A stretch of 64,000 bases of DNA from Vibrio natriegens NBRC 15636 = ATCC 14048 = DSM 759. GTDB taxonomy: Bacteria; Pseudomonadota; Gammaproteobacteria; Enterobacterales; Vibrionaceae. Where the stretch lies: contig NZ_CP141822.1 of assembly GCF_035621455.1 (NCBI RefSeq), positions 1,054,001-1,118,000 on the forward strand, written 5' to 3'. The notes beneath the pieces are model-generated. The model was not told the origin of the DNA and did no database searches. It saw only the letters and a program-made list of their open reading frames with translations. A program made the position numbers and the translations under genes. Shown here in pieces: positions 48,835 through 60,268 of this stretch; position 1 is the first letter of the stretch; each line of letters opens with the position of its first letter.

Positions 48835-49839
48835 CTATTTGAGTTTTTTAACAGTATTTCGAACGACCAACTCTGGCTGCATTTCAAAAATACGTTTTTC
48901 GTGTTCCTTGTCTTTAATACGTTCAAGCAGAATCTCGAAAGCATTTTTACCGACACGGCGTTTTGGCTGGTGAATCGTTGTTAATGGCGGAGAGAAGTAC
49001 TCTGCCAATTCGATATTGTCGTAACCAATAACAGAGACATCGTCAGGAATCTTAATACCATTTTGTTGTAGACGGCTCATTAAGCCTAACGCCATCGTGT
49101 CATTGAAACAGAATACCGCAGTAGGGCGTTTTTCCATCGCGGTAATTTTGTCTGCGACCAACACTGCGGTATCACATTCAAAGTTACCTTCAAGAATCCA
49201 GTCTTCATTGACAGGAATATTGGCTTCTGCCATCGCTCGACGGTAACCAGCAATACGCTCTTGGCAAGCGAGTTTTTCAAAGTGACCACTCAAGCAAGCA
49301 ATATCAGTATGACCATTATCAATCAGGTATTTGGTCGCGATATAACCGCCTTCTTCCGAGTTATCCATGATTTTGTCTGCCTGTGAGCTCTCTGGGCCCC
49401 AGTCCATGACAACTTTCGGGATATCTGCATGACGGTCAAGCATTTGCTTCAGCTCTTCTGTCAGGTCAGAACACATCACCAGTATGCCATCTACACGCTT
49501 TTCAGCGAGCATGCGGATGTAATCTCTTTGTTTTTCATAGATACCACCAGTGTTACACAGGATAAGCGTGTAGCCTTGGCGGTAGCAGTAACTCTCTACA
49601 CCATCAATGACTTCAGAGAAGAATAGGTTGGTAGATTGTGTCACCAACATGCCGATGGTGCGAGTTGAGTTACATTTCAAGCTACGAGCAACCGCACTTG
49701 GTGCATAGTTAAGCTCATCAACGGCTTTCATTACTTTTTCTTGTGTTGCTTCTGCAACAAAACGCGTCTTGTTGATAACGTGCGAAACTGTAGTTGTAGA
49801 AACGCCGGCTAATCTAGCAACGTCTTTTATAGTGGCCAT
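48835..49839 (-). CDS. purR: Purine repressor PurR, LacI family
   Basis: A protein of 334 residues, near the E. coli PurR length (341). The DNA-binding domain [30 protein letters not shown] is almost identical to PurR, with the hinge helix SAVARSLK. The corepressor-binding domain keeps [25 protein letters not shown] and VIGYDN. It represses purine biosynthesis genes with hypoxanthine or guanine as corepressor. It is monocistronic, with a MITE-like element behind it. Confidence 0.95.
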   Translation of the reverse strand: MATIKDVARLAGVSTTTVSHVINKTRFVAEATQEKVMKAVDELNYAPSAVARSLKCNSTRTIGMLVTQSTNLFFSEVIDGVESYCYRQGYTLILCNTGGIYEKQRDYIRMLAEKRVDGILVMCSDLTEELKQMLDRHADIPKVVMDWGPESSQADKIMDNSEEGGYIATKYLIDNGHTDIACLSGHFEKLACQERIAGYRRAMAEANIPVNEDWILEGNFECDTAVLVADKITAMEKRPTAVFCFNDTMALGLMSRLQQNGIKIPDDVSVIGYDNIELAEYFSPPLTTIHQPKRRVGKNAFEILLERIKDKEHEKRIFEMQPELVVRNTVKKLK

Positions 49840-50232
49840 ACATGGTGTCCTGTTTCGAGCTACGAATATACCGCGGAGGATAAACCTTTGTGCTGTTCGT
49901 CTTTTGTAAACTTAGCGCAACAAAAACAATGGCGCTGAGTATGTTTAGCAGTGGTTACTCCGAAGTCGGTAGAGGGTATGTAGCGACAGCGGTTGATAAA
50001 GCTCATTTCTTCCATCGAATGAAGAATCGTTATCAACCTATTAAGAAAACACAAAAACCGCTTTATTTCAGCGGTTTACATTAAAATCATATTTAATCGT
50101 TTGCGTTCACATTTTAGCCCTATGCGGGCAAGCTGGCAATAATTTAAGCAATGGTTTTGTGCCTAATAAGTCACATTTTGATTGCTAAAAAGCGAGCGAT
50201 TGGAACGATTTATATAGTTAACGAATAAAAGA
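49840..50232. promoter_or_regulatory. purR upstream region with an isolated hairpin
   Basis: About 390 bases between purR and the torD terminator. It should hold the purR promoter near 49850-49950. AAACCGCT (50055-50062) pairs with AGCGGTTT (50070-50077); on the minus strand a T-rich tract (TTTTTGTGTTTT) follows it, so it looks like a terminator with no gene in front of it on either strand. Two 64-codon frames, one on each strand, cross the region without recognisable similarity. Confidence 0.4.
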
Positions 50233-50259
50233 TAGGGAACCTAAAAGACAGGCTCCCTA
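50233..50259 (-). terminator. Terminator of torD
   Basis: On the minus strand a 10-bp stem with one G-U pair (50233-50242 with 50250-50259) is followed by ATCTTTTATT, 14 bases after the torD stop. Confidence 0.85.
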
Positions 50260-50272
50260 AAATAGGCGGCAA

Positions 50273-50920
50273 TTATTCACCAAGAAGGTAAGCGCTGTCC
50301 AGTTTACAAAATGCAATTAATAGTTGCGCGACGCTGGCGTAGAAGCCAAATTCATCCAGTTGCTGACACTTGTGAGCGAACTTTGGTAACCAGGACATGA
50401 GTTGGCTTTCGATGAATTCATTTTGTTTAACAAAGGCTTCTTCCATGTGTTTTTCTTGCTCAAACTCATTAGAGCGAATGATCATGTTACCCAGGAAGTC
50501 CAGTTCTACCGCTAAGTGGTCGGCTGGCTCTTTTAGACGGTCGTCCACTTGGACACCAAACTCAGCCATCAACTTTTCCATCTCTTCGGCGGGTTTGTCG
50601 TTGAGTAAACCAGATTCACCAATGTACATGGAAGCGTAGGGAAGCGCGCCGTACTTTTCTGTCTTCAAGAATAATTCACAAAAGTCAGCAGCAAGCTCTA
50701 GCTGAGCATCTTCGCGGTCTTGCAGGCGATTTAGTGCGTCAACGAGGCTATCAATGGAAGGTTTGAGAGATTCATTTTCACCTAAGCCCGCCAAAAAGCT
50801 GCGAATTTCAACACTGTGATAAGCCTCCAGCTCTTTGTCTGTCAGTTCTTTGGCGAATAAGCTAGAAAACCACCAATAAATTTCGGCGCGTTTTTCGTTA
50901 AAAGCTTTCACTTCTTGCAT
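50273..50920 (-). CDS. torD: TorA-specific maturation chaperone TorD
   Basis: A protein of 215 residues, all helical, of the TorD/DmsD/NarJ family. The [23 protein letters not shown] region near residue 90 and [17 protein letters not shown] near residue 130 hold the conserved (E)PxDH motif. It binds the twin-arginine signal of trimethylamine N-oxide reductase and helps cofactor insertion. The torA/torC genes are not in the window. It is divergent from torR. Confidence 0.92.
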   Translation of the reverse strand: MQEVKAFNEKRAEIYWWFSSLFAKELTDKELEAYHSVEIRSFLAGLGENESLKPSIDSLVDALNRLQDREDAQLELAADFCELFLKTEKYGALPYASMYIGESGLLNDKPAEEMEKLMAEFGVQVDDRLKEPADHLAVELDFLGNMIIRSNEFEQEKHMEEAFVKQNEFIESQLMSWLPKFAHKCQQLDEFGFYASVAQLLIAFCKLDSAYLLGE

Positions 50921-51185
50921 TTTAGGCTCCTGAATGATGCCTTCTTTCTGGCATCACAAAATCAAATTCAGATGTCCTTTAAGTGTAATCAATTAAAATG
51001 AACAGCAGTAACTATAACTATGATGTTTTATGGCGAAATATGTCCATTTATTAACAGGGTTCGCTAAGCTTGTCTTGAATCAACAAAATCACTAAATCTT
51101 GCTTTTTAGTCAGCCAATGACTAGAAATGTTAATAGTTATGAATAGAATACATCTCGAATAATAAAATGACAGAAAGTGGTGTAA
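50921..51185. promoter_or_regulatory. torD-torR divergent region with possible TorR boxes
   Basis: The region between the two divergent genes. AAATGAACAG (50996-51005) differs in one base from the inverse of the E. coli TorR box CTGTTCATAT. TTATGAATAG (51137-51146) differs in two. Both would suit control by TorR of its own gene and torD, but boxes are short and the match may be chance. Confidence 0.4.
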
Positions 51186-51896
51186 ATGAGCTATCACGTA
51201 TTAGTCGTAGAAGATGATGTTGTAACGCGTAGTAAGCTAGCGGGTTATTTCCAAAATGAAGGTTATACAGTCAGTGAAGCAGAGAGCGGCACGCAAATGC
51301 GTGAAGTGCTGCAAGCTGGTGATGTTGATCTTGTCATGCTGGATATTAACTTGCCGGGTGAAGACGGCCTGATGCTTACGCGTGAATTACGTAGCCAATC
51401 GGATATTGGTATCATATTAGTTACAGGACGCACGGATAGCATCGACAAAATTGTTGGCCTGGAAATGGGGGCAGATGATTATGTCACCAAACCTTTTGAA
51501 CTGCGCGAGTTATTAGTTCGTGTCAAAAATCTGCTGTGGCGCATTTCGATCGCTCGCGATGGATCAAGTAAGGCAAACGAAACCAACGAGCAACATATTG
51601 TTCGTTTTGGCGAGTGGACGTTTGATATCCAGCGTCGAGCGCTGAGTCGTAATGGTGAGCCAGTAAAACTAACCAAAGCCGAATACGAGCTTTTGGTGGC
51701 GTTATCGTCTTACCCGAATCAAGTACTAAGCCGCGAACGTATTTTGAATATGATCAGCCATCGTGTTGATGCACCGAATGACCGTACGATAGATGTCTTG
51801 ATTCGTCGTATGCGTGCGAAGATGGAGTTTGACCCTAAAAACCCGCAAATTTTTGTTACGGTTCATGGTGAGGGCTACATGTTTGCTGGTGATTAA
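51186..51896 (+). CDS. torR: OmpR-family response regulator TorR
   Basis: A protein of 236 residues: a receiver domain (1-120) with the acidic pocket EDD (residues 9-11), phospho-acceptor Asp53 in VMLDINLPG, Thr and Lys104-type residues in VTGRTDS and YVTKPFELRELLVRVKNLLWRI, then a winged-helix domain (135-236). The receiver is much closer to TorR than to ArcA (e.g. GLMLTRELR, IILVTGRTDSIDKIVGLEMGADDYVTKPFELRELLVRVKNLLW). Phosphorylated by TorS in response to TMAO, it activates torCAD. No torS or torT gene is next to it. Confidence 0.92.
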   Translation: MSYHVLVVEDDVVTRSKLAGYFQNEGYTVSEAESGTQMREVLQAGDVDLVMLDINLPGEDGLMLTRELRSQSDIGIILVTGRTDSIDKIVGLEMGADDYVTKPFELRELLVRVKNLLWRISIARDGSSKANETNEQHIVRFGEWTFDIQRRALSRNGEPVKLTKAEYELLVALSSYPNQVLSRERILNMISHRVDAPNDRTIDVLIRRMRAKMEFDPKNPQIFVTVHGEGYMFAGD

Positions 51897-51923
51897 TCAC
51901 CACCACGAGACAAGATAAGAACG

Positions 51924-51952
51924 AAAAAGGAGAGCGCTTGCTCTCCTTTTTT
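51924..51952 (+). terminator. Terminator of torR
   Basis: AAAGGAGAGC (51926-51935) pairs with GCTCTCCTTT (51940-51949) around GCTT, followed by TTTT, 29 bases after the torR stop. Confidence 0.93.
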
Positions 51953-51992
51953 GTCTGTAAAATTGCATTGAGTAATGGCGTTAACTCATTAA

Positions 51993-52778
51993 CTACTGTG
52001 GCTCAACCATAGGTGTTTCGCCGACGACATCACGTAAGCGTTGCCAGATGCTGCCAAGGTACTCATGCCAGAAAAGCTCCGTTTGTTCTAAGTAACGTGC
52101 TTTTGGCGAGTATTTATTCCAAGCTTGATTGACATTCTCAATCGCCAAGTAGTTTGTTGGCGCCGGGATTGGTTTTATGCCTGCTGCATTAAATTCATAC
52201 AACGCCCGGCTCATATGGCTCGCCGAGGTAACTAAAACAATTTCCTTTTGCTGGACAAACGCCGCAGCCTGACGTGCCTCTTCCCACGTGTCTTTGGCGT
52301 CTTCCAATAAAATAATATCGGATTTCGCTACACCGAGCGCCAGAGCTACGTTTGCCATCATACGCGCATGGCTGATTTCAGAACCGCCGTCATAGCCGGA
52401 AAGAATCAATTTGGCGCCAGGATACATGCGCAAAATTCGGATTCCCTCGGTCAAACGCATGAGCGCGGCACGACTTAACTGAGATGTGGGTGGAATTTCG
52501 TCATCGATAACATGACCATTGCCGAGTACCATCACGTAGTCGATGGTCCCTGAAACGGGTAGAAACGCTTTGTGTTCACGTTCCAATGGCATAAGAAGCT
52601 TGCTTGAAACAGGCTGGAAGGCAACAAGGAAAATGCCGACAAATGAGAATAAAACAACGAAGCAGCCGGTTTTACGCTTAGTGGTAAAACTAATGAGAGC
52701 CAGGCCCAATAATCCTATCAGCAGCAATGCTGGTAGGGGCATGAGCAAAGCTGACACTACTTTTTTCAGCTCAAACAT
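51993..52778 (-). CDS. elyC: Envelope biogenesis factor ElyC (DUF218)
   Basis: A protein of 261 residues with two N-terminal membrane helices (residues 12-30 and 36-55) and a periplasmic DUF218/SanA domain (YVMVLGNGH, SHARMMANVALALG, TSASHMSRALYEF). It aligns with E. coli ElyC along its full length and in both helices. ElyC is needed for normal peptidoglycan assembly at low temperature. In E. coli it is also divergent from cmoM-mukFEB, so the neighbourhood confirms the call. Confidence 0.93.
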   Translation of the reverse strand: MFELKKVVSALLMPLPALLLIGLLGLALISFTTKRKTGCFVVLFSFVGIFLVAFQPVSSKLLMPLEREHKAFLPVSGTIDYVMVLGNGHVIDDEIPPTSQLSRAALMRLTEGIRILRMYPGAKLILSGYDGGSEISHARMMANVALALGVAKSDIILLEDAKDTWEEARQAAAFVQQKEIVLVTSASHMSRALYEFNAAGIKPIPAPTNYLAIENVNQAWNKYSPKARYLEQTELFWHEYLGSIWQRLRDVVGETPMVEPQ

Positions 52779-52892
52779 ACATAAATAGTCCGAAAAAACA
52801 TCAATTGAAAATAAAAATGAGGGTATTCCTCTTTATTCCTGCTTTCCTTGTGCCAGAATAGCGACACAATCCGATATGATAACTCAGCAGAA

Positions 52893-53684
52893 GTGACAGA
52901 AGACCGCAATTTCGACGATATCGCCCACAAATTTGCAAAAAATATTTACGGCTCCGATAAAGGGGAGATCCGCCAAATCATTGTGTGGGAAGATTTTCTA
53001 CAGATTCTAAGTGAATTAGAGGCAGACCAGCAACCCCTAGAAGTTTTAGATGCAGGTGGTGGTTTAGCACAAATGTCTCAAAAGCTTGCTAAGCTCGGAC
53101 ATCGTGTCGCTTTATGTGATCTATCTTCGGAAATGCTGCAACTAGCCAAACAGGATATTGAAAATAATGGTTTGCTTGAGCAGTATCGCCTGATTCATTC
53201 ACCTGTCCAGTCCATTGGCGAGCACATGGACAGCCAGGTGGATCTTGTCATGTTTCATGCTGTGATGGAGTGGCTGGTCGATCCTAAGACGGCGCTCGAA
53301 ACGGTTCTGGAACAAGTCAAACCGGGGGGCATTGCATCGATAATGTTCTATAACCACCATGGTTTAGTCTACAAAAATGTGGTTTGTGGCAACATTCCTC
53401 ATATTTTGGACGGTATGCCCCACCGAAAAAGATTTAAACTACAGCCGCAAAAAGGCCTGAAACCAGAAGAAGTTTACCAATGGATAGAAGACTCCGGGTT
53501 CAGTATTTGTGGTAAATCTGGTATTCGCTCATTCAGTGATTACATAGGAAATATGCAATACATGGGTGATTACGAGTTTGAAGATGTGTTGGCGCTAGAA
53601 AAACAACTTTGTCGACAAGAGCCATACCTCTCATTAGGTCGCTACATTCACGTGTGGGCCAAAAAGAAAGAAAAACAGGAATAA
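52893..53684 (+). CDS. cmoM: tRNA 5-carboxymethoxyuridine methyltransferase CmoM
   Basis: A protein of 263 residues that starts at GTG 52893, since E. coli CmoM begins [13 protein letters not shown] and here the matching text is (V)[13 protein letters not shown]; the frame is open to TTG 52848. The class I methyltransferase motifs are [27 protein letters not shown] and the [11 protein letters not shown] motif. It methylates cmo5U34 in tRNA. It is the first gene of the cmoM-mukF-mukE-mukB operon and ends two bases before mukF. Confidence 0.93.
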   Translation: MTEDRNFDDIAHKFAKNIYGSDKGEIRQIIVWEDFLQILSELEADQQPLEVLDAGGGLAQMSQKLAKLGHRVALCDLSSEMLQLAKQDIENNGLLEQYRLIHSPVQSIGEHMDSQVDLVMFHAVMEWLVDPKTALETVLEQVKPGGIASIMFYNHHGLVYKNVVCGNIPHILDGMPHRKRFKLQPQKGLKPEEVYQWIEDSGFSICGKSGIRSFSDYIGNMQYMGDYEFEDVLALEKQLCRQEPYLSLGRYIHVWAKKKEKQE

Positions 53685-53686
53685 CA

Positions 53687-55024
53687 ATGAGTGAGATGAC
53701 TCTCGATGCTGCAGAACAACCTATTGATGAATTGGTTGGCTGGGTTAAGCAGCAAGATTTCTCGTTGAACCTGACCACAGAGCGCTTGGCATTCTTGATT
53801 GCCATCGCAGTACTAAGTAATGAAAGGTTTGACGATGAATTGGGTGAAGGTGAACTGCACGATGCGTTCGCTATCGTTACTCGATTATTTGATGAAACGG
53901 GGGAAGCATCTGCTTTCAGAGCAAACAATGCCATCAATGAGATGGTTAAGCAGCGTTTGATCAGTCGCTTTGTCAGCGAGGTGACGGATGGGGCGAGTAT
54001 TTACCGTTTGTCGCCACTGGCGATAGGCATCACGGACTATTACGTCCGTCACCGTGAGTTTTCAAAACTTCGCCTTTCTATTCAGCTGTCTATGGTTGCG
54101 GATGAAATGGCGAAAGCAATTGAAGCAGCCCAAAAAGGTGGCACACCGGGTCATTGGAAGAAAAACGTGTATGGAGTACTTAAATATTCCGTAGGCGAGA
54201 TCTTCGATCAAATCGATCTTAACCAGCGTGTTATGGACGAGCAGCAACAATCTGTAAAACAGCAGATTGCTGACCTGCTGAATAAAGATTGGCGCGAAGC
54301 GATTAATAACTGTGAAGCGTTATTGTCAGAAACGTCGAGCACGCTGCGTGAACTTCAAGATACCTTGCAGGCAGCAAGTGATGAGCTGCAAACTCAGATC
54401 CTCGATATTCAGGAGCTTGTTTATGGCGATCCTGAGCTTGAGTTTATTGAAGAAGCCCTGTTTGGTCTGCAAATGAAGCTGGACCGAATCACCAGTTGGG
54501 GCCAGCAAGCGATCGATCTCTGGATTGGCTACGACCGACACGTACACAAGTTTATCCGTACCGCTATCGATATGGATAAGAACCGTGCGTTCAGTTCTCG
54601 ATTGCGTCAATCGATTAAAGATTACTTTGATATGCCTTGGTATCTGACTTATGCAGATGCTGAGCGATTATCCGACCTGCGTGACGAAGCTCTGGTACTG
54701 CGTGATGACGAGGTAACAGGCCAAGTTCCGATGGAAGTGGAATACGAAGAATTTCAACAAGTCAATGATGAGTTATCAGAGCGTATTGGTGACATGCTAA
54801 AAGCCCATAAAGATCAGGGCACACCAATCGACTTGAGCGTAGTACTGCGAGATTACCTTGCACAACACCCATTTACTCATCACTTTGATTTAGCCCGAAT
54901 TATTGTTGATCAGGCCGTTCGTCTGGGCTATTCAGAATCGGATTATCAAGCCATTCAGCCAGACTGGAAATCAATCAACGAATTTGGGGCAAAGGTACAA
55001 GCGAATGTCATCGACCGATACTAA
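53687..55024 (+). CDS. mukF: Chromosome partition protein MukF (kleisin)
   Basis: A protein of 445 residues from [19 protein letters not shown]; an in-frame ATG further upstream (53609) lies inside cmoM. It has an N-terminal winged-helix dimerisation domain, a long coiled region at residues 180-290 and a C-terminal winged helix (residues 370-440). MukF is the kleisin that bridges the MukB heads in the gammaproteobacterial condensin. It overlaps mukE by 20 bases. Confidence 0.97.
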   Translation: MSEMTLDAAEQPIDELVGWVKQQDFSLNLTTERLAFLIAIAVLSNERFDDELGEGELHDAFAIVTRLFDETGEASAFRANNAINEMVKQRLISRFVSEVTDGASIYRLSPLAIGITDYYVRHREFSKLRLSIQLSMVADEMAKAIEAAQKGGTPGHWKKNVYGVLKYSVGEIFDQIDLNQRVMDEQQQSVKQQIADLLNKDWREAINNCEALLSETSSTLRELQDTLQAASDELQTQILDIQELVYGDPELEFIEEALFGLQMKLDRITSWGQQAIDLWIGYDRHVHKFIRTAIDMDKNRAFSSRLRQSIKDYFDMPWYLTYADAERLSDLRDEALVLRDDEVTGQVPMEVEYEEFQQVNDELSERIGDMLKAHKDQGTPIDLSVVLRDYLAQHPFTHHFDLARIIVDQAVRLGYSESDYQAIQPDWKSINEFGAKVQANVIDRY

Positions 55025-55730
55025 TGAATACATGTCAGATAAACTGGCAAAAGCAATTTCTAACCCTCTGTTCCCAGCATTAGACAGCATGCTACGAGCG
55101 GGGCGTCATATCTCAAGTGAAGATTTGGACAACCACGCATTGTTGTCGGATTTTGAACTTGAGTTGTCTTCTTTCTACCAGCGTTACAACACTGAGTTGG
55201 TGAAAGCACCGGAAGGTTTCTTCTACCTTCGTCCACGCTCTACGTCTTTGATTGGCCGTAGCGTCCTGTCTGAACTGGATATGCTGGTGGGTAAGGTGTT
55301 GTGTTTCCTTTACCTGAGCCCGGAGCGTCTGGCTCATGAAGGCATCTTTACCAATCAGGAACTCTACGACGAGATGCTGGCGCTGGCGGATGAAAACAAG
55401 TTGATGAAGCTGGTGACCAACCGCGCGACGGGTTCAGACCTTGATAAAGAGAAGCTGTTTGAAAAAGTGCGCACTTCACTGCGTCGTCTGCGTCGTCTAG
55501 GTATGATCATCAATATCGGTGAAACCGGTAAATTCAGTATCAGTGAAGCAGTATTCCGTTTTGGTGCCGACGTTCGTGTTGGTGACGATATGCGTGAAGC
55601 TCAACTGCGTCTGATCCGTGACGGTGAAGCCGTGGTTCATACCAAAGAACCAAGCCAAGGCAGTCTGTTGTCTGAAGACGATCAAGAAGAACAAGCCCAA
55701 GAAGAAATGACAGAAGAGGGTGAAGCATGA
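55005..55730 (+). CDS. mukE: Chromosome partition protein MukE (kite subunit)
   Basis: A protein of 241 residues from [17 protein letters not shown]; a second ATG at 55032 (MSDKL) is possible, but E. coli MukE also begins MSST. The core [40 protein letters not shown] is very close to MukE. The C-terminus is acidic ([13 protein letters not shown]). It binds MukF as a dimer and regulates MukB ATPase. Its stop overlaps the mukB start (ATGA). Confidence 0.97.
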   Translation: MSSTDTNEYMSDKLAKAISNPLFPALDSMLRAGRHISSEDLDNHALLSDFELELSSFYQRYNTELVKAPEGFFYLRPRSTSLIGRSVLSELDMLVGKVLCFLYLSPERLAHEGIFTNQELYDEMLALADENKLMKLVTNRATGSDLDKEKLFEKVRTSLRRLRRLGMIINIGETGKFSISEAVFRFGADVRVGDDMREAQLRLIRDGEAVVHTKEPSQGSLLSEDDQEEQAQEEMTEEGEA

Positions 55731-58700
55731 GCATGATTGAACGCGGTAAATATCAATCGCTGACCATGGTCAACTGGAACGGTTTCTTTGCCCGTACTTT
55801 TGATATCGATGGTCTGGTTACGACGCTTTCTGGTGGTAACGGTGCAGGTAAATCAACCACGATGGCGGCGTTTATCACCGCTTTGATTCCTGACCAAACA
55901 TTACTTCATTTCCGTAACACCACAGAAGCGGGCAGTAGCCAATCGTCTCGCGATAAAGGTTTGTACGGTAAGTTGCAACCAGGCGCGTGTTATGCGGCGC
56001 TGGATGTGGTTAACTCACGTAACCAACGTTTACTATTTGCAGTAAAGCTGCAGCAAGTCGCGGGTCGTGATAAGAAAGTAGACATCAAACCGTTTGTTAT
56101 TCAAGGCCTTCCTAGCCATGTGAAACCGACGGATGTTCTTGTTGAGAGCGTTTCTGCCACACAAGCTCGTGTGCGTCAGATCAACGAAGTTAAAGACGTA
56201 ATCTCAGAGTTTGAAGGCGTTCAATTTAAAGCCTTTTCATCTATCGTCGATTACCATGCGCAAATGTTTGAGTTCGGTGTGATTCCGAAGAAGCTGCGCA
56301 ACTCAGGTGACCGCTCAAAATTCTACCGTCTGATTGAAGCATCACTTTACGGTGGTATTTCGAGTGCGATTACTCGCTCGCTGCGTGACTACCTTCTGCC
56401 ACAAAACGGTGGCGTGAAGAAAGCCTTCCAAGATATGGAATCCGCGCTGCGCGAAAACCGCATGACGTTAGAAGCGATCAAAACCACGCAGGCTGACCGT
56501 GACTTATTCAAACATTTGATCACCGAGTCTACCAACTACGTGGCTGCAGACTACATGCGTCACGCCAACGATCGTCGCAACAAGCTAGAACAAACGTTGT
56601 CTCTGCGTTCTGAGCTATTTGGCTCTCGCGAGACCTTGATTGAGCAAAATAATTTTCTTAACCGCGTGCAAGAAGAGCTTGAGCTGCTGATTGACTCAGA
56701 ATCTGCGTTAGAGCAGGACTACCAAGCTGCGTCGGATCACTTGCAACTGGTGCAAAATGCACTTCGTCAGCAAGAGAAGATCGAACGTTACCAGGAAGAT
56801 CTGGAAGAGCTCAGCGAACGTCTTGAAGAACAGATGATGGTCGTTGAAGAAGCTCAAGAACGCGTGATGAACGCTGAAGAGCAAGCGACCGTTTCTGAAG
56901 AAGAAGTCGATAGCCTTAAAACGCAACTTGCTGATTACCAGCAAGCGCTGGACGTTCAGCAAACACGTGCTCTTCAATACCAGCAAGCGGTTCAGGCACT
57001 GGATAAAGCGAAGCAGCTACTGGGTGATGACAGCCTAACGGCTGAGTCGGCGCAAGCGTTAGTTGCTGAACTTAAGAACAAAGAAACAGAAAGCACCAAT
57101 GCGTTACTGTCTGTTAAGCACAAGCTGGACATGTCATCGGCAGCTGCGGAACAGTTCGAAACGGCGCTGAAGCTAGTACAAAGCATCGTTGGCCAAGTTG
57201 AGCGTAAAGATGCGTCTGAACAGGCGAAAAAAGTCATCGCTAAAGCGCGTGACTCACAGCAAATCGCACAGAATGAGCAACAGTGGCGAGCACAACATCG
57301 CGATCTTGAGCGCAGCTTAAATCAGCAGCGTCAGGCAAATGAGTTGGTGTCCGATTACAAGAAGCAATTCCATGTTGAACTGACCGACGAAATCACCTTC
57401 GAGCAGGAGCGTGAGCGTCACGCGATGCAAATTGAATCGCTGGAATTGACGCAAGAAGACGTGCGTGAACAACGCAGCGAACAGCGTCGACTAGAACAGG
57501 ATTCTGCAGCAGAAATCAAAAAACTTGAAGCCATTGCACCAACGTGGATTGCAGCCAATGATGCATTGGAGAAGCTGCGTGAGCAAAGCGGTGTTGAGCT
57601 AGAAGATCGTCATGCAGTAATGAGCCATATGCAGGTGGTTCTTGAGCAAGAGAAAGAACAGTCTCTGGCAAAAGACAAACTGGCTGAACGTCGTTCTCAA
57701 CTAGAAAATGAAATCGAGCGTCTTGCATCACCGGGTGGTTCTAATGATCCCCGCCTTAAAGGTCTTGCAGATACGCTGGGCGGCGTATTGCTATCTGAAA
57801 TCTACGACGACATTACCATCGATGACGCGCCATACTTCAGTGCGATGTATGGCCCGGCTCGTCATGCGATTGTGGTTTCAGATTTGTCCGGCATCGAAGA
57901 AAAATTGGTTGAGCTGGACGACTGTCCGGAAGATTTGTACATCATTGAAGGCGACATTGATGCCTTTGATGACAGCTCATTCGACGCAGAAGAGCTAGAA
58001 GGCGCTGTATGCGTTCGTATGAACGATCGTCAAATGCGTTACTCACGCTTCCCGGAAATCCCACTGTTCGGCCGTGCGGCACGCGAGCAACGTTTAGAGC
58101 TACTGCGTAACGAACGTGAAGAAGTGGTTGAGAAGCATGCCAAGGCGGCATTCGACTCGCAGAAAATGCAGCGTTTGTACCAAGCGTTTAACCAGTTTGT
58201 GGCTCATCATATTCAGGTTGCGTTTGAAGCTGATCCTGAACAAGCATTGGCAAAGGTACGTGAAAAGCGTAACCAAATCGCACGTGTACTGGCTGATTTG
58301 GAAGCAAAAGAACAACAGCAACGTTCTCAGCTTCAAATCAGCAAGCAAGCTCTGTCTTCACTGGACAAACTTGCACCAAACATGGCACTGATTGAAGACG
58401 ACACACTTCAAGCCCGTTTTGACGAGCTGGAAGAGAAAATCTCGCAACTGTCAGAAGCAAAATCGTTCCTCAACCAACACGCGAAAGCCGTGACTGAGCT
58501 TGAGAAAGTTGTTTCAGCACTGGATGCAGACCCAGAGCAGTTTGATGCGCTTGAAGCCGAATACAAGGCGGCTGACGAGCAGCTTCAGGAATTGAAGAAA
58601 CAAATTTTTGCGTTGTCCGATTTAGTTGAGCGTCGTCACTACTTTGCGTACTCAGATTCGGTCGACCTGCTGAACAAGAGCAGCGAGTTGAGCGAGCAGC

Positions 58701-60196
58701 TAAAAGCGAAGCTGGTTCAGGCTGAGCAAATGCGTACTCGTTCTCGTGAAGCGCTGAAACAAGCGCAAGGTCAGATGAACCAGTACAACCAAGTATTGGC
58801 TTCGCTGAAAAGCTCACACCAAGCGAAACTGGAAACGGTTCAGGAATTCAAGCAGGAGCTGCAAGAATTCGGTGTTAATGCGGATGAAGGCGCAGAAGAG
58901 CGTGCAATGCGTCGTCGTGACGAGCTGCACGAGCGTTTACACTCATCACGCAGCCGTAAGAGTGAATACGAGCGCACCATCACTTCGACGGAGCTAGAGA
59001 TGAAAGGTCTGGCGAAGCGTCTGAAGAAAGTTCAGAAAGAGTACGCTGAGCTTCGCACTTTTGTCGTAGCCGCAAAAGCAGGCTGGTGTTCGGTACTTCG
59101 TTTAGCGCGTGAAAACGATGTTGAGCGTCGTCTTCACAAACGCGAACTGGCGTACATGTCTGCTGACGAACTGCGTTCGATGTCGGATAAATCGTTGGGT
59201 GCGCTGCGTCTCGCGGTTGCGAACAATGACGACCTGCGTGATTCACTGCGTCTTTCGGAAGATAACTCACGTCCTGAGCGTAAAGTTCTGTTCTACATTG
59301 CTGTTTACCAGCATCTTCGCGAGCGTATTCGTCAGGACATCATCCGTACCGATGATCCGGTAGAAGCAATCGAAGAGATGGAAGTGGAACTGGCGCGTCT
59401 GACAGAAGAGCTGACTCAACGTGAAAACCGTCTGGCAATCAGTTCTGAGTCTGCAGCAAGCATCATTAAGAAGACGATTCAGCGTGAGCAAAACCGTATT
59501 CGTATGCTGAACCAAGGCTTGTCGAACATCTCGTTTGGTCAGGTGAAAGGGGTTCGTTTGAACGTGAAGATCCGCGAAAGCCACGAAGTGCTATTGCATG
59601 GTCTTTCTTCTCAGCAGGAGCAACATAAAGACCTGTTTGAGTCTTCACGCTTTACTTTCTCAGAGGCGATGGCGAAGCTGTTCCAACGTGTAAACCCACA
59701 TATCGATATGGGTCAACGTTCTCCGCAGGTTCTTGGTGAAGAGTTACTTGATTACCGTAACTACCTGGAACTAAGCGTGGAAGTGAACCGTGGTTCAGAG
59801 GGTTGGCTACAGGCGGAATCTGGCGCGCTATCTACTGGTGAGGCGATCGGTACTGGTCAGTCAATCCTGCTGATGGTGGTGCAAAGTTGGGAAGAAGAAT
59901 CACGACGTCTGCGTAGTAAAGACATCATTCCTTGTCGTCTGTTGTTCCTTGATGAGGCTGCGCGTCTGGATGCGAGATCTATCTCGACACTATTCGAACT
60001 GTGTGACCGTCTGGATATGCAGCTTCTGATTGCAGCGCCAGAAAACATCAGCCCGGAGAAAGGCACAACCTACAAACTGGTGCGTAAGGTGTTTAAAGAT
60101 CACGAGCATGTACACGTTGTGGGTCTGCGCGGCTTCGGTAAGACAGATAAGCCGAAGAGCGAAGCTCAGGAAATGGCAGAAGAATTTGAATCTTAA
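55727..60196 (+). CDS. mukB: Chromosome partition protein MukB (SMC-like ATPase)
   Basis: A protein of 1489 residues, full length (E. coli 1486). The N-terminal head has Walker [10 protein letters not shown] at residues 36-44, then two long coiled-coil arms (about residues 280-640 and 790-1220) around a hinge (about 650-780). The C-terminal head has the signature [11 protein letters not shown] and Walker B RLLFLDEA. With MukF and MukE it forms the condensin that compacts and segregates the chromosome in Enterobacterales and Vibrionales. It overlaps mukE by four bases and ends at a strong terminator. Confidence 0.98.
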   Translation: MSMIERGKYQSLTMVNWNGFFARTFDIDGLVTTLSGGNGAGKSTTMAAFITALIPDQTLLHFRNTTEAGSSQSSRDKGLYGKLQPGACYAALDVVNSRNQRLLFAVKLQQVAGRDKKVDIKPFVIQGLPSHVKPTDVLVESVSATQARVRQINEVKDVISEFEGVQFKAFSSIVDYHAQMFEFGVIPKKLRNSGDRSKFYRLIEASLYGGISSAITRSLRDYLLPQNGGVKKAFQDMESALRENRMTLEAIKTTQADRDLFKHLITESTNYVAADYMRHANDRRNKLEQTLSLRSELFGSRETLIEQNNFLNRVQEELELLIDSESALEQDYQAASDHLQLVQNALRQQEKIERYQEDLEELSERLEEQMMVVEEAQERVMNAEEQATVSEEEVDSLKTQLADYQQALDVQQTRALQYQQAVQALDKAKQLLGDDSLTAESAQALVAELKNKETESTNALLSVKHKLDMSSAAAEQFETALKLVQSIVGQVERKDASEQAKKVIAKARDSQQIAQNEQQWRAQHRDLERSLNQQRQANELVSDYKKQFHVELTDEITFEQERERHAMQIESLELTQEDVREQRSEQRRLEQDSAAEIKKLEAIAPTWIAANDALEKLREQSGVELEDRHAVMSHMQVVLEQEKEQSLAKDKLAERRSQLENEIERLASPGGSNDPRLKGLADTLGGVLLSEIYDDITIDDAPYFSAMYGPARHAIVVSDLSGIEEKLVELDDCPEDLYIIEGDIDAFDDSSFDAEELEGAVCVRMNDRQMRYSRFPEIPLFGRAAREQRLELLRNEREEVVEKHAKAAFDSQKMQRLYQAFNQFVAHHIQVAFEADPEQALAKVREKRNQIARVLADLEAKEQQQRSQLQISKQALSSLDKLAPNMALIEDDTLQARFDELEEKISQLSEAKSFLNQHAKAVTELEKVVSALDADPEQFDALEAEYKAADEQLQELKKQIFALSDLVERRHYFAYSDSVDLLNKSSELSEQLKAKLVQAEQMRTRSREALKQAQGQMNQYNQVLASLKSSHQAKLETVQEFKQELQEFGVNADEGAEERAMRRRDELHERLHSSRSRKSEYERTITSTELEMKGLAKRLKKVQKEYAELRTFVVAAKAGWCSVLRLARENDVERRLHKRELAYMSADELRSMSDKSLGALRLAVANNDDLRDSLRLSEDNSRPERKVLFYIAVYQHLRERIRQDIIRTDDPVEAIEEMEVELARLTEELTQRENRLAISSESAASIIKKTIQREQNRIRMLNQGLSNISFGQVKGVRLNVKIRESHEVLLHGLSSQQEQHKDLFESSRFTFSEAMAKLFQRVNPHIDMGQRSPQVLGEELLDYRNYLELSVEVNRGSEGWLQAESGALSTGEAIGTGQSILLMVVQSWEEESRRLRSKDIIPCRLLFLDEAARLDARSISTLFELCDRLDMQLLIAAPENISPEKGTTYKLVRKVFKDHEHVHVVGLRGFGKTDKPKSEAQEMAEEFES

Positions 60197-60214
60197 TCTT
60201 CCGTTTTGAAGTTA

Positions 60215-60244
60215 AATGCCCGCTAACGATAGCGGGCATTTTTT
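60215..60244 (+). terminator. Terminator of the muk operon
   Basis: AATGCCCGCTA (60215-60225) pairs with TAGCGGGCATT (60230-60240) around ACGA, followed by TTTT. It is 19 bases after the mukB stop. Confidence 0.95.
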
Positions 60245-60268
60245 ATAGTTAAGTCAGCAGCGCTTTAA

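Noticed and set aside
49860..50084. Two overlapping 64-codon frames on opposite strands upstream of purR
   Set aside because: Neither has a Shine-Dalgarno or recognisable similarity; the composition (many Cys, Phe, His) is not protein-like.
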